From assembly GCA_023416655.1 (NCBI GenBank), contig JAEZHK010000101.1, forward strand, positions 1 through 36,410: a stretch of 36,410 bases of DNA, read 5' to 3'. The stretch is from Bacillota bacterium. GTDB lineage: Bacteria; Bacillota; Clostridia; Christensenellales; Aristaeellaceae. The notes beneath the pieces were generated by a model. The model was not told where the DNA came from, did no database searches, and was given only the letters and a program-made list of their open reading frames with translations. This document shows, piece after piece, positions 25,477 through 33,664 of the stretch. A program made the position numbers and the translations under genes. Every line of letters starts with the position of its first letter. Position 1 is the stretch's first letter.

Positions 25477-26901
25477 ATGGTCTTTTCGAGCAATATTTTT
25501 TTGTTTTTGTTTCTGCCCGTTACGTTGGTAGGTTATTATTTGTTGCACAAGCCTTATAGAAATGTTTTTCTTCTGATAATGAGTTTGGGGTTCTATTCAT
25601 GGGGTGAACCCAAATTCGTTTTTGTGATGATTGGATCAATTCTTTTCAATTATGCCATGGCGATGGTGATTGACAGGGTTCGCGAAAAGAAGACGCTTTG
25701 TAAAGCCGTCATGGCATTTTGTGTCGCGGGGAATTTAGTGCCACTCTTTATGTACAAGTATTTGGATTTCTTTATTGAAAACGTAAACCATCTTGGCTTG
25801 AATATCCCTTTGACGAATTTTGTGCTTCCTATCGGAATATCCTTTTTCACATTCCAGGCGATGTCGTATGTCATCGACGTATATCGGGGCGATATTGCCG
25901 TGCAAAGAAAGCCTCATTACATTGGGCTGTACATTTCTTTTTTCCCACAGCTCATTGCCGGGCCGATTGTGCGGTATAAGGATATCGAACAACAAATTGA
26001 TGATCGCACTGTAGATTTCGCGACTTTCAGCGAAGGCGTACAAAGATTCCTCGTTGGTTTTTCGAAGAAAATCCTGCTTGCCAACAATATGGCGCTCATT
26101 GTGGATAAAGCGTTTGCCCTTCCGGACGTGGAACGCTCGGTTGCCTTTGCCTGGTTGGGTGCGATTGCATATTCTTTCCAGATACTTTTTGATTTTTCGG
26201 GTTATTCGGATATGGCCATAGGCCTTGGAAAAATGTTCGGTTTTCACTTTCTGGAGAATTTTGATTACCCTTACCTGTCAAAGTCGATCTCCGAGTTTTG
26301 GCGGCGATGGCATATGTCGCTTGGACAATGGTTCCGCGATTATGTGTATTTCCCGCTTGGCGGTTCGCGTACAGAAAGCTCGGCTCGCCTGATCTTCAAC
26401 CTTTTCATTGTCTGGCTTTTAACAGGGGCATGGCACGGCGCAAGCTGGAATTATATCGCATGGGGTTTATTCTATTTTGCGCTGATCGCGTTTGAAAAGC
26501 AAACGGGATATCCGCGAAAGTTCAAGAGCGGTGCGGCGCACATTGCATATCGAGTATTCGTACTGCTTTGCGTCCTGGCCGGCTGGGTATTGTTCCGCGC
26601 GACGGGAGGAAGAGCGGCGATCGGGTATGGACTGTCCATGTTCGCTCTTCGGGGGAATCCGATTTTCTGCGACAATGTCATTTATACGATCCGCGAATAT
26701 TGGCTGTTTCTTATCGCTTCGATTCTGTGTTCCGCAGGATTCTTTAAAGCGGCGGCAAAGCGTTTGGAAAGCGCCAAAAGCACGGTTGTTCATGGCATAG
26801 CAAATGTTTTCTATGTTGTATCCTATTTCTTCTGTTTTATTTGGGCGATGTCATTCATTATTCTGGGCGCTCATAATCCGTTTATATATTTTAATTTCTG
26901 A
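25477..26901 (+). CDS. MBOAT-family polysaccharide O-acyltransferase (AlgI-like)
   Basis: A 474-residue polytopic membrane protein of the MBOAT superfamily, AlgI/PatA-like group, which moves acyl (usually acetyl) groups across the membrane toward an extracellular polymer. About ten membrane helices are predicted. Family signatures are FYSWGEPKF, LPIGISFFTFQAMSYVIDVYRG, FFPQLIAGPIVRY, FWRRWHMSLGQWFRDYVYFPLGGSR (containing His279) and LTGAWHGASWNYIAWGLFY with the putative catalytic His320. Length is normal for AlgI. The ATG follows GGAAGGACGG. Base composition is much more AT-rich than in the flanking genes, consistent with horizontal acquisition. The partner DHHW gene starts 18 bases downstream. 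Confidence 0.93.
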   Translation: MVFSSNIFLFLFLPVTLVGYYLLHKPYRNVFLLIMSLGFYSWGEPKFVFVMIGSILFNYAMAMVIDRVREKKTLCKAVMAFCVAGNLVPLFMYKYLDFFIENVNHLGLNIPLTNFVLPIGISFFTFQAMSYVIDVYRGDIAVQRKPHYIGLYISFFPQLIAGPIVRYKDIEQQIDDRTVDFATFSEGVQRFLVGFSKKILLANNMALIVDKAFALPDVERSVAFAWLGAIAYSFQILFDFSGYSDMAIGLGKMFGFHFLENFDYPYLSKSISEFWRRWHMSLGQWFRDYVYFPLGGSRTESSARLIFNLFIVWLLTGAWHGASWNYIAWGLFYFALIAFEKQTGYPRKFKSGAAHIAYRVFVLLCVLAGWVLFRATGGRAAIGYGLSMFALRGNPIFCDNVIYTIREYWLFLIASILCSAGFFKAAAKRLESAKSTVVHGIANVFYVVSYFFCFIWAMSFIILGAHNPFIYFNF

Positions 26902-26919
26902 GAAGTAGGAAGTGAGCGT

Positions 26920-28128
26920 ATGAAGAAAGCGTTCAAGCTGTGCGATCGCAAGATGCTGATTACGGTGCTTTTTCTGGCGATCACATTCTATCTAGGCGCA
27001 ACGGAGTTTTTAATCGCAGGAAGGAATGTTTTTACATTCTTTGCCGATAAAAAGGCCGGTATTCTGACTGTTCAAAAAAAGGTCGATGAAGAGTACAGAA
27101 ACATGCTGACATTCGCGGGAGATATTATAAAGAACAAAGGATCATACATTAATTTTAACGGTTTCATGGCGCGGGCCATGGGACAGAGATATATGAATGA
27201 TCGCGTTAAATTGGACAATGGTCATCTGGCCAACGTGGCCGATAAGATCGATGTTACCTTGCCAGCGGCCCAAATGATCAAGCTTTTCAACGCTCAGAAA
27301 AAAAGAGGGAAGAGCTTTCTGTTTGTACTGGCCCCGAGCCAGGTGCCGAAATATGAAAGTGTCTTGCCGAAGGGATTTGTCGATTATTCTAATAAGAATT
27401 CGGACGATCTGATTGAAATCCTCACGGCAAACGATGTTCCGGTTCTCGATTTGCGGGAGGAAGCGAGAAAAGACAATCTGAGTTCTTCGGACATGTTCTA
27501 CAAGACGGACCATCATTGGAAGATCGAATCGGCATTTTGGGCATATCAAAAAATTGTGTACTACCTGACGGACAAGCACATCATTGATCCAATACCTTCC
27601 ATGTACACAGACATCGGTCAGTATAAGTTTGATGTTTTTAAGGATTATTTTCTGGGTTCATCCGGGCGGCGAACCGGGATATTCTATACCGGCCTGGACG
27701 ATTTTACAATCATCACACCCAAGTATCAGACACAATTGTATTACAACGCGCCCAAGCGCAACGTATCGACAGAAGGAAGTTTTGAAGATTCGCTAATTGA
27801 TTACAAGATGCTTAGTGAGAATTACTTTGCATCGGATCCGTACTCTGCTTATGCATACGCCAATACCGATTACGGAATCTATCGCAATCCTTCGGCGCCA
27901 TGCAAACAAAGACTACTGACAATCCATGATTCGTTCGCGCGTCCTTCAAATACTTTCCTGTCATTGGTTTTCAGCGAAGAGGATACGCTGGATATGCGCG
28001 ATTACGATGAAAACTTTGTGGAGTATTATACCGGATATGCGCCGGACATTCTCATTGTGTATATCAATGCGAACGGTATCAATTCGAAAAATACCACCTA
28101 TGACTTCTTCGGAGATATACAGAGCTGA
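26920..28128 (+). CDS. DHHW/AlgX-type extracytoplasmic O-acetyltransferase partner
   Basis: A 402-residue protein with a single N-terminal membrane anchor (about 14-34) and a large extracytoplasmic SGNH-like domain of the AlgJ/AlgX/DHHW group, which completes acyl transfer to the polymer. The signature reads YKTDHHWK (Asp197, His198-His199, Trp200). The late block HDSFARPS (336-343) supplies the probable nucleophile Ser338, in place of the GDSF/GDSY of many relatives. GAAGTAGGAAGTGAG precedes the ATG. AT-rich like its partner. Which polymer is modified cannot be told. No glycosyltransferases are present in the cassette. The gene ends 9 bases before an inverted-repeat element. Confidence 0.9.
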   Translation: MKKAFKLCDRKMLITVLFLAITFYLGATEFLIAGRNVFTFFADKKAGILTVQKKVDEEYRNMLTFAGDIIKNKGSYINFNGFMARAMGQRYMNDRVKLDNGHLANVADKIDVTLPAAQMIKLFNAQKKRGKSFLFVLAPSQVPKYESVLPKGFVDYSNKNSDDLIEILTANDVPVLDLREEARKDNLSSSDMFYKTDHHWKIESAFWAYQKIVYYLTDKHIIDPIPSMYTDIGQYKFDVFKDYFLGSSGRRTGIFYTGLDDFTIITPKYQTQLYYNAPKRNVSTEGSFEDSLIDYKMLSENYFASDPYSAYAYANTDYGIYRNPSAPCKQRLLTIHDSFARPSNTFLSLVFSEEDTLDMRDYDENFVEYYTGYAPDILIVYINANGINSKNTTYDFFGDIQS

Positions 28129-28137
28129 CGGTCGATA

Positions 28138-28297
28138 ATACTAATGCAAAACATTAATGCGTCCAAAGCGGCGAGAGATTTTTGTTCTTGGCTAGGAGCC
28201 GCAGCGCAGGAATAGCAGCGCTATTTCAAGCGGAGAGCGACACCGCCAGGGGCGAAAAGATCCGCCGCAACGACGCATTTATGTTTGGAATTGGTAT
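28138..28297 (+). repeat. 160-bp inverted-repeat element with long RNA-like hairpin
   Basis: The 26-base termini (28138-28163 and 28272-28297) are inverted copies matching at 22 of 26 positions. Inside, GCGGCG (28168-28173) pairs with CGCCGC (28263-28268). After a tandem G/A mismatch, 28179-28192 pairs with 28245-28258 over 14 positions, four of them G-T. CCGC (28199-28202) pairs with GCGG (28230-28233), and GGAATAGC (28209-28216) pairs with GCTATTTC (28220-28227) around a 3-base loop. The wobble pairs are valid only in plus-strand RNA. No coding frame is present. A non-autonomous mobile repeat (MITE-like) or a structured non-coding RNA are the two readings. Confidence 0.7.
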
Positions 28298-28309
28298 AAC
28301 ACCATAAAG

Positions 28310-28337
28310 AAGCCCCGGGCGCATTGCCGGGGCTTTT
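28310..28337. terminator. Terminator between the acyltransferase cassette and parC
   Basis: AAGCCCCGG (28310-28318) and CCGGGGCTT (28327-28335) form a perfect 9-bp stem with an 8-base loop. TTTTG follows on the plus side and TTCTTTATGG on the minus side, so it can stop transcription from both converging genes. Confidence 0.85.
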
Positions 28338-28350
28338 GATGCGATTCGCG

Positions 28351-30768
28351 TTATACCGGGATGAGTTCCTCAACCAAGTCGTCCATCATGGCCATGACCA
28401 GCGGCTGGCCCTTTCCGGCCTTCAGCTCGATCTTGACCCATTCGGTGTTGATCTTCGTGGCCTGGCCCTTCCGCTGCACCGCGTTGAACTCGAAGGGCTC
28501 GCGGACCATCAGCGCGCCCGCAATCTTTTCGCCGTTCGAGCCGTTTTTGAGGAACGTGAAGCACTTCACGCCCTTGCCGCCCCGGGCCTGCGGGTCGAAA
28601 TCCACGAGCAGGCACCGCTTCATGTAGCCGCGGTCCGAGACCAGCAGCGCCTCGCCTTCCGGGGTTTCGAACAGGAACACGAACGCGGCCCGGTCGTCCG
28701 GCGAAAGGCTGATGCCCTTGACGCCCGCCGACACGCGCCCGGTGGACGGGACTTCCGACGCGTCGAAGAAGATGGACATGGCGCGCTCGGTGATGATCAG
28801 CATCTGGCGCTCGCCCGCGGCGCGGTCCACGAACAATAACTCGTCGCCCGTTTTCAGGTTCAGGGCGGCAAAGCGCGCCTTGCGCACCGCGTACTCCGAG
28901 AGCGGGCTGCGCTTGACGAGCCCCCCGCGGGTGGCGAAGACCAGGTTGCCTGTGTAGCCGTCGTCCGGCAGCGCGAAGGCCGCCACCAACTTCTCCTTGG
29001 CGTCGTAGCCGGCCAAGAGGCCCGTCAGCGCCAGGCCGCGGTCCTTGGGCCTGACCTCCGGCACCTGAACGACCGTGACGGGATAGCATTGGCCAAGGCC
29101 GGAGAAGAACAGGATGCGCTCGTCGGTCATCGCGCGGATGACAAAGCGCGGCTTTTCCGCGTCCTCCGACTGCGCCTTCTCCCAGGCCTTGGGCGTGAGC
29201 CGCTTGACAAAGCCCGCGCGGGTGACCAGCACCACCGCCTCCTCGGCGACGGGCTTTTCTTCATCAAAGACCTGAGGCTCGTCCGGCTTTTCCTGAATCG
29301 CCGTGCGGCGCGGGTCGGCGTACTTGCCCCGGATCTCGGTCAGTTCCTGCTTGATGACGGCGAGGAGCTTCTTTTCACTGCCCAAGATGGCCGTCAGCCG
29401 GTCGATGAGCTTCCTAAGCTCCTCGTACTCCTTCCGGAGCGACACGATTTCAAGGTTTGTCAGCCGCTGCAGGCGCATGTCGAGGATCGCCTGCGCCTGG
29501 ATCTCCGTCAGGCTGAAGCGGGTCATCAGCCGCTCGCGGGCTTCCTTGGGCGTGGAGGAGGCGCGGATCAGCCGGATCACCTCGTCGAGGTTGTCCACGG
29601 CGATGATGAGCCCTTCCAGGATGTGGGCGCGGGCTTTGGCCTGCTCCAGTTCGTACTTGGTGCGCCGGGTGACCACGTCCTTCTGATGGCGGATGAAATG
29701 GCCGATCACTTCCTTCAGGCCCATCTGCACCGGTTTTCCGCCCGCGATGGCCACGATGTTGACGCCGAAGGTGGTCTGAAGGTCGGAGTATTTGTAGAGG
29801 AGCGCCAGCGCCTTCTCCGGGTCCACGTCACGCTTGAGTTCGATGACCGCCCGCATGCCGGTGCGGTCGGACTCGTCCCGGATGTCGTGGATGCCGCCGA
29901 AGAGCGTCTTTTTTTCTTCGCTCAGCTTCAGGATCTTTTCAAGCATCGACGACTTGCCGACCTGGTAGGGCATTTCGGTGACCACGAGGAGCGACCGCCC
30001 CGACGGGCCGGGCTCCACGTGCACCTTGGCCCGCACCTGCAGCTTGCCGCGCCCGGTCTCGTAGGCCTGCCGCAGTTCGTCGTCCTTTAAGAGAATGCCG
30101 CCGGTGGGGAAGTCGGGCGCGGGGATGAAGCGCATCAGTTCGTCCACGGTGATGAAAGGGTTATCGATCTGCGCGACCACGCCGTCGATGGCCTCGCCCA
30201 GGTTGTGGGGCGGGATGTTGGTGGCAAGGCCCACCGCGATGCCGGACGCACCGTTGACCAGCAGGTTCGGAAAGCGGCCGGGCAGCATGTCCGGCTCCTT
30301 CTGTGTGTCGTCAAAGTTCAAGTGGAAGCCCACGGTGTCCTTGTCGATGTCGCGGAGCAGTTCCATCGCGAGAGAAGTCATCCTGGCCTCGGTGTAGCGC
30401 ATCGCCGCCGGGCTGTCGCCGTCGATGGAGCCGAAATTGCCGTGGCCGTCCACCAGCAGCCCCCGCATCACGAAGGGCTGCGCCATGCGGGCCAGCGCGT
30501 CGTAGACCGAGGTGTCGCCGTGCGGGTGGTACTTGCCCAGGCAGTCGCCCACGATGCGGGCGCACTTGCGGTGGGGCTTGTCGCTGGACATGCCCAGTTC
30601 GTGCATGGTGAAGAGGATGCGCCGCTGCACGGGCTTGAGCCCGTCTTCCACGCGGGGCAGCGCGCGCTCCAGAATGACGTACTCGGAATAGGGGATCATC
30701 GACTGGTGCATCACGTCTTCCATTGCTCGCTGGATGACGATGTCACGGGGCGGTTCTATCTTGCTCAA
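28351..30768 (-). CDS. parC: DNA topoisomerase IV subunit A (ParC; GyrA-like)
   Basis: The 805-residue DNA-cleaving subunit of a type IIA topoisomerase. The breakage-reunion domain has LKPVQRRIL, YHPHGDTSVYD (80-90), the catalytic Tyr125 in MRYTEARM, and the coiled coil ending near 490. The C-terminal beta-pinwheel (about 510-805) contains GRVSAGVKGI, but the first blade lacks the QRRGGKG GyrA box. A related QARGGKG occurs at 727-733 in the last blade. This and the ParE-like partner favour topo IV (decatenation) over gyrase. The quinolone-pocket positions are Thr86 and Asp90. The TTG start overlaps the parE stop (TTGA), with GGGGGTG upstream. A second gyrase pair should exist elsewhere in the genome. 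Confidence 0.88.
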   Translation of the reverse strand: MSKIEPPRDIVIQRAMEDVMHQSMIPYSEYVILERALPRVEDGLKPVQRRILFTMHELGMSSDKPHRKCARIVGDCLGKYHPHGDTSVYDALARMAQPFVMRGLLVDGHGNFGSIDGDSPAAMRYTEARMTSLAMELLRDIDKDTVGFHLNFDDTQKEPDMLPGRFPNLLVNGASGIAVGLATNIPPHNLGEAIDGVVAQIDNPFITVDELMRFIPAPDFPTGGILLKDDELRQAYETGRGKLQVRAKVHVEPGPSGRSLLVVTEMPYQVGKSSMLEKILKLSEEKKTLFGGIHDIRDESDRTGMRAVIELKRDVDPEKALALLYKYSDLQTTFGVNIVAIAGGKPVQMGLKEVIGHFIRHQKDVVTRRTKYELEQAKARAHILEGLIIAVDNLDEVIRLIRASSTPKEARERLMTRFSLTEIQAQAILDMRLQRLTNLEIVSLRKEYEELRKLIDRLTAILGSEKKLLAVIKQELTEIRGKYADPRRTAIQEKPDEPQVFDEEKPVAEEAVVLVTRAGFVKRLTPKAWEKAQSEDAEKPRFVIRAMTDERILFFSGLGQCYPVTVVQVPEVRPKDRGLALTGLLAGYDAKEKLVAAFALPDDGYTGNLVFATRGGLVKRSPLSEYAVRKARFAALNLKTGDELLFVDRAAGERQMLIITERAMSIFFDASEVPSTGRVSAGVKGISLSPDDRAAFVFLFETPEGEALLVSDRGYMKRCLLVDFDPQARGGKGVKCFTFLKNGSNGEKIAGALMVREPFEFNAVQRKGQATKINTEWVKIELKAGKGQPLVMAMMDDLVEELIPV

Positions 30769-32735
30769 CGGGCTTCACCCCCGATCTCCACGCGGTTAAT
30801 AAATTTATCCTCGCGATTGAAGTTGGCGTGGAGGCTGATGTATTCGCGCCGCGGGTCCACCTTGTCGCCCATAAGCACGGTCACGAGGCGTTCCGCCTCC
30901 GGCGCGTCCTCCAGCGTCACCTGCACGAGCTTGCGGTTCTCCGGGTTCATGGTGGTCTCCCAGAGTTGTTCCGGGTTCATTTCGCCCAAACCTTTGTACC
31001 GCTGCAGCGTGTAGCCCTTGCCGAGCTTTTTGATGGCCGCGTCCAATTCCCGGTCGTCGTAGCTGTAGATGACGTTCGATCCCTTCTGGCACTTGTACAG
31101 GGGCGGCATGCCGATGAACACATGGCCGTCCGCCACCAGTTCCCGCATGTAGCGATAGAAGAAGGTCAGCAGGATCGCGCGGATGTGCGCGCCGTCCTGG
31201 TCGGCGTCCGACAGGATGATCACGCGGTTATACTTGAGGGACATGAGGTCGAAGTCCTCGCCGATGCTGGTACCCAGCGCCGTGATCACCGAGCGGAACT
31301 CCTCGTTGGCCAGCACCTGGTCGATGCGCTTCTTTTCCACGTTCAGCGGCTTTCCGCGAAGAGGCAATATCGCCTGAAAGCGCCGGTCGCGGCCCTGCTT
31401 TGCGCTGCCGCCTGCGGAGTCGCCCTCGACGATGAACAGCTCGTTTTTCGACGCGTCCCGTCCCGTGCAGCTGGACAGCTTGCCCACCAGCGGCGCGGCT
31501 TCCAATTGGTTTTTCTGGCGCGCCACGTCGCGCGCCTTGCGCGCGGCCTCCCGCACGCGGGCGGCCTGCACCGCCTTTTCGATGATCCGCTGGCCCAGGT
31601 CCTGGTGCTTCAAATCCTCCAGGTAGAGCGCAAGCTGTTCGGTGACGATGGCCTCCACGATGGGCCGGACCTCGGTGTTGCCCAGGCGGCCCTTGGTCTG
31701 GCCCTCAAACTGGGGTTTCTGCACGCTGCAGGCTAGAACAGCGGTCATGCCTTCGCGGAAGTCTTCGCCGGAGAGGTTCGAGTCCTTGTCCTTCAGTGCC
31801 CCGATCTTCCGGGCGTAATCGTTGAACACCTTGGTGACGGCGGCCTTGAAGCCTGTTTCGTGGGTGCCGCCCTCGCCGGTGGGGATGTTGTTGACAAAGG
31901 AGAAGAGGTTCTCGGTGTAGGAGTCGGTGTACTGGATCGCGACCCGGAGCATCATGCCTTCCTTCTGCCCCTCGAAAAGGATCGGCTCGCCGACGGCGTT
32001 TTTGTCGGCGTTCAGGTACTTCACGAAGTCCGCGATGCCGCCCTCGTACTTGTACTCCACGGTGCGCTTTTCCACGTCTTTGACCCGCTCGTCGGTGAAC
32101 TTGAAGGCCACGCCCCGGTTGAGGTACGCCAGCTCCCGGATGCGCCGCCGAACCTGATCGCCGTTGAAAGTGGTTTCCTCAAACACGCGGGGGTCGGGCT
32201 TGAAGTTGACGGTGGTACCGCGCTTTCGGGTGTTTCCGACTTTCTCAAGCGACCCTATCGGCCGTCCGGAGATGATCTTGCCGGTCTTTTGATCCTCCAC
32301 GCTCTCGAAGCGCAGCTGGTAGTGGCTGAAATCCTGGAACACGTCCACCAGCAGCCACTCGCTGAGCGCGTTGACCACCGACGCGCCCACGCCGTGCAGG
32401 CCGCCGGAATAGGCGTAGCTCTTGTTGTCAAACTTGCCGCCCGCGTGCAATTGCGTGTAGACCACCTCAACCGCCGAAACGCCCAGCTGCGGATGGATGT
32501 CCACCGGGATACCCCGGCCGTTGTCGCTCACTTCGCAGCTGTCGTCCTTTTTGAGCGTGATGCCGATTTCGGTGGCGTAGCCGTTCATCGCCTCGTCAAT
32601 AGCGTTATCCACAATTTCCCAGATCAGATGGTGCAGCCCGCGGGACCCCGTGGAGCCGATGTACATGCCCGGGCGCATCCGGACCGCGTCAAGGCCCTCG
32701 AGGATCTGTATGTCGCTGGCCTGATACTTTGCCAT
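30765..32735 (-). CDS. parE: DNA topoisomerase IV subunit B (ParE; GyrB-like)
   Basis: The 656-residue ATPase subunit. The GHKL ATP-binding domain shows RPGMYIGSTGSRGLHHLIWEIVDNAIDEAMNG (21-52), DNGRGIPVDIHP and YSGGLHGVGASVVNALS. The transducer domain contains QTKGRLGN. The TOPRIM domain shows FIVEGDSAGGSAKQGRD, LPLRGKPLNVEK and LSDADQDGAHIRAI, then GYTLQRYKGLGEMNPEQLWETTMNP. WEIVDNAIDEA is ParE-like, where GyrB usually has YEVVDNSIDEA. The ATG at 32735 is chosen because GGGAGG lies 6 bases upstream. Another ATG six bases earlier touches that site. Overlaps parC by four bases. Confidence 0.9.
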   Translation of the reverse strand: MAKYQASDIQILEGLDAVRMRPGMYIGSTGSRGLHHLIWEIVDNAIDEAMNGYATEIGITLKKDDSCEVSDNGRGIPVDIHPQLGVSAVEVVYTQLHAGGKFDNKSYAYSGGLHGVGASVVNALSEWLLVDVFQDFSHYQLRFESVEDQKTGKIISGRPIGSLEKVGNTRKRGTTVNFKPDPRVFEETTFNGDQVRRRIRELAYLNRGVAFKFTDERVKDVEKRTVEYKYEGGIADFVKYLNADKNAVGEPILFEGQKEGMMLRVAIQYTDSYTENLFSFVNNIPTGEGGTHETGFKAAVTKVFNDYARKIGALKDKDSNLSGEDFREGMTAVLACSVQKPQFEGQTKGRLGNTEVRPIVEAIVTEQLALYLEDLKHQDLGQRIIEKAVQAARVREAARKARDVARQKNQLEAAPLVGKLSSCTGRDASKNELFIVEGDSAGGSAKQGRDRRFQAILPLRGKPLNVEKKRIDQVLANEEFRSVITALGTSIGEDFDLMSLKYNRVIILSDADQDGAHIRAILLTFFYRYMRELVADGHVFIGMPPLYKCQKGSNVIYSYDDRELDAAIKKLGKGYTLQRYKGLGEMNPEQLWETTMNPENRKLVQVTLEDAPEAERLVTVLMGDKVDPRREYISLHANFNREDKFINRVEIGGEAR

Positions 32736-32765
32736 GCGCATCCTCCCAAAAAACTTTTACAGAAT

Positions 32766-32795
32766 ATTATACCATATATGGGCATGGGATTGCAA
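32766..32795 (-). promoter_or_regulatory. Promoter of parE-parC
   Basis: On the minus strand a perfect -10 TATAAT (complement of 32766-32771) is preceded by TGG, giving an extended -10, and by TTGCAA (32790-32795) 18 bases upstream. It lies about 30 bases before the parE start. Confidence 0.8.
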
Positions 32796-32848
32796 ACGGA
32801 CGCTGAATATTGTATGGGTCCACGCATACGGTCAGGCCGCGGACAATG

Positions 32849-32877
32849 TTGTATTTTGCGCGCAAATCTGGTATCGT
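32849..32877 (+). promoter_or_regulatory. Promoter and palindromic operator of the pentapeptide gene
   Basis: TTGTAT (32849-32854) and TATCGT (32872-32877) are 17 bases apart with TGG before the -10. The perfect palindrome TTTGCGCGCAAA (32855-32866) fills the spacer, a position where a repressor would block RNA polymerase. Transcription would begin near 32884. Confidence 0.5.
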
Positions 32878-32885
32878 AGACGCGG

Positions 32886-33536
32886 GTGATGCGCTTGAAC
32901 CGTATGAAACCGACGATCGAGGAAGATTTGCAGGCAGGCGACCTCTCGCAGGAAGCGCGGAGGGCCGCGGCGGAGAGCGACGAGGCGAAGGGCTTTCTCT
33001 TCGAGGGCGGGATATTATCGGATTTTTCGGAAAAGCGGCTGGAGTTTTCCGGCTGCTCGTTTGTCCGCTGCCGATTTGAGGAGATTTCCGTCCGCTGGCT
33101 GAGCTTCACAGACTGTACGTTTGAAGGCTGCGATTTTTCGAACGCGTCGCTAAGGGGTGCGGCGTTCCGGCGGGTCGAGATGCGCGACTGCCGCGCGGTG
33201 GGCTCTGAAATCGCTGACTGCTGGATCGCGCACGCGCTGATCTCGGGCTGCCGGATGGGCTACGCGGGGTTTGGCAAGGGGAAGCTTGAGCTCGTCCGGT
33301 TCGAGGACTGCGACCTCAAGGAGGCGTCCTTCTCAGGCTGCGCGTTCAAGTCCGTGGAGTTCGACCGGTGCGCGCTGACCGCCGCGGAATTCCTGGGCGC
33401 GCCGCTCAAGGGGATCGATTTGAGGACGAACCGGATCGACGGCATCAAGCTCTCCGGCGGCGAGCTCCGGGGCGCTGTCGTATCCCCCGAGCAGGCGGTG
33501 GAGCTTTCGAAACTCTTGGGATTGGTCGTCCAATAG
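32886..33536 (+). CDS. Qnr-like pentapeptide-repeat protein
   Basis: A 216-residue protein. After about 45 mostly charged residues, about 25 pentapeptide units (A/C-[D/E/S]-[F/L]-x-x pattern: CSFVRCRFEEI, CTFEGCDFSNASLRGAAF, CDLKEASFSGCAF) form a right-handed quadrilateral helix with cysteine-rich faces. The tail IDLRTNRIDGIKLSGGELRGAVVSPEQAVELSKLLGLVV resembles the C-terminus of Qnr and Enterococcus Qnr proteins, which bind gyrase or topo IV and protect against quinolones. It is divergently transcribed from parE. The start is unsure: GTG 32886, ATG 32889 or ATG 32904 all lack a clear ribosome binding site, and the predicted promoter leaves only a very short leader. A non-Qnr pentapeptide role remains possible. 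Confidence 0.82.
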   Translation: MMRLNRMKPTIEEDLQAGDLSQEARRAAAESDEAKGFLFEGGILSDFSEKRLEFSGCSFVRCRFEEISVRWLSFTDCTFEGCDFSNASLRGAAFRRVEMRDCRAVGSEIADCWIAHALISGCRMGYAGFGKGKLELVRFEDCDLKEASFSGCAFKSVEFDRCALTAAEFLGAPLKGIDLRTNRIDGIKLSGGELRGAVVSPEQAVELSKLLGLVVQ

Positions 33537-33664
33537 TGCGTACCTTTCCCCCGTTATACCGCATCTTGCGGCTTGAAGAATCGAAGGGTTGCTGAAGGGG
33601 TGACCGCTTCTCCCGTCATGACTTGAGAGGACAGGCGCATAAGGTTGCCCGAGGGGTGAATCGG

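Noticed and set aside
28129..28350. A transposase or integrase linked to the inverted-repeat element
   Set aside because: The element has no coding capacity and no transposase gene is visible anywhere in the window. A clear target-site duplication could not be seen either.
32886..33536. Calling the pentapeptide gene qnr outright
   Set aside because: Pentapeptide repeats are widespread, and similarity to Qnr here rests on the C-terminal pattern and gene context, not on measured homology, so no symbol is given.
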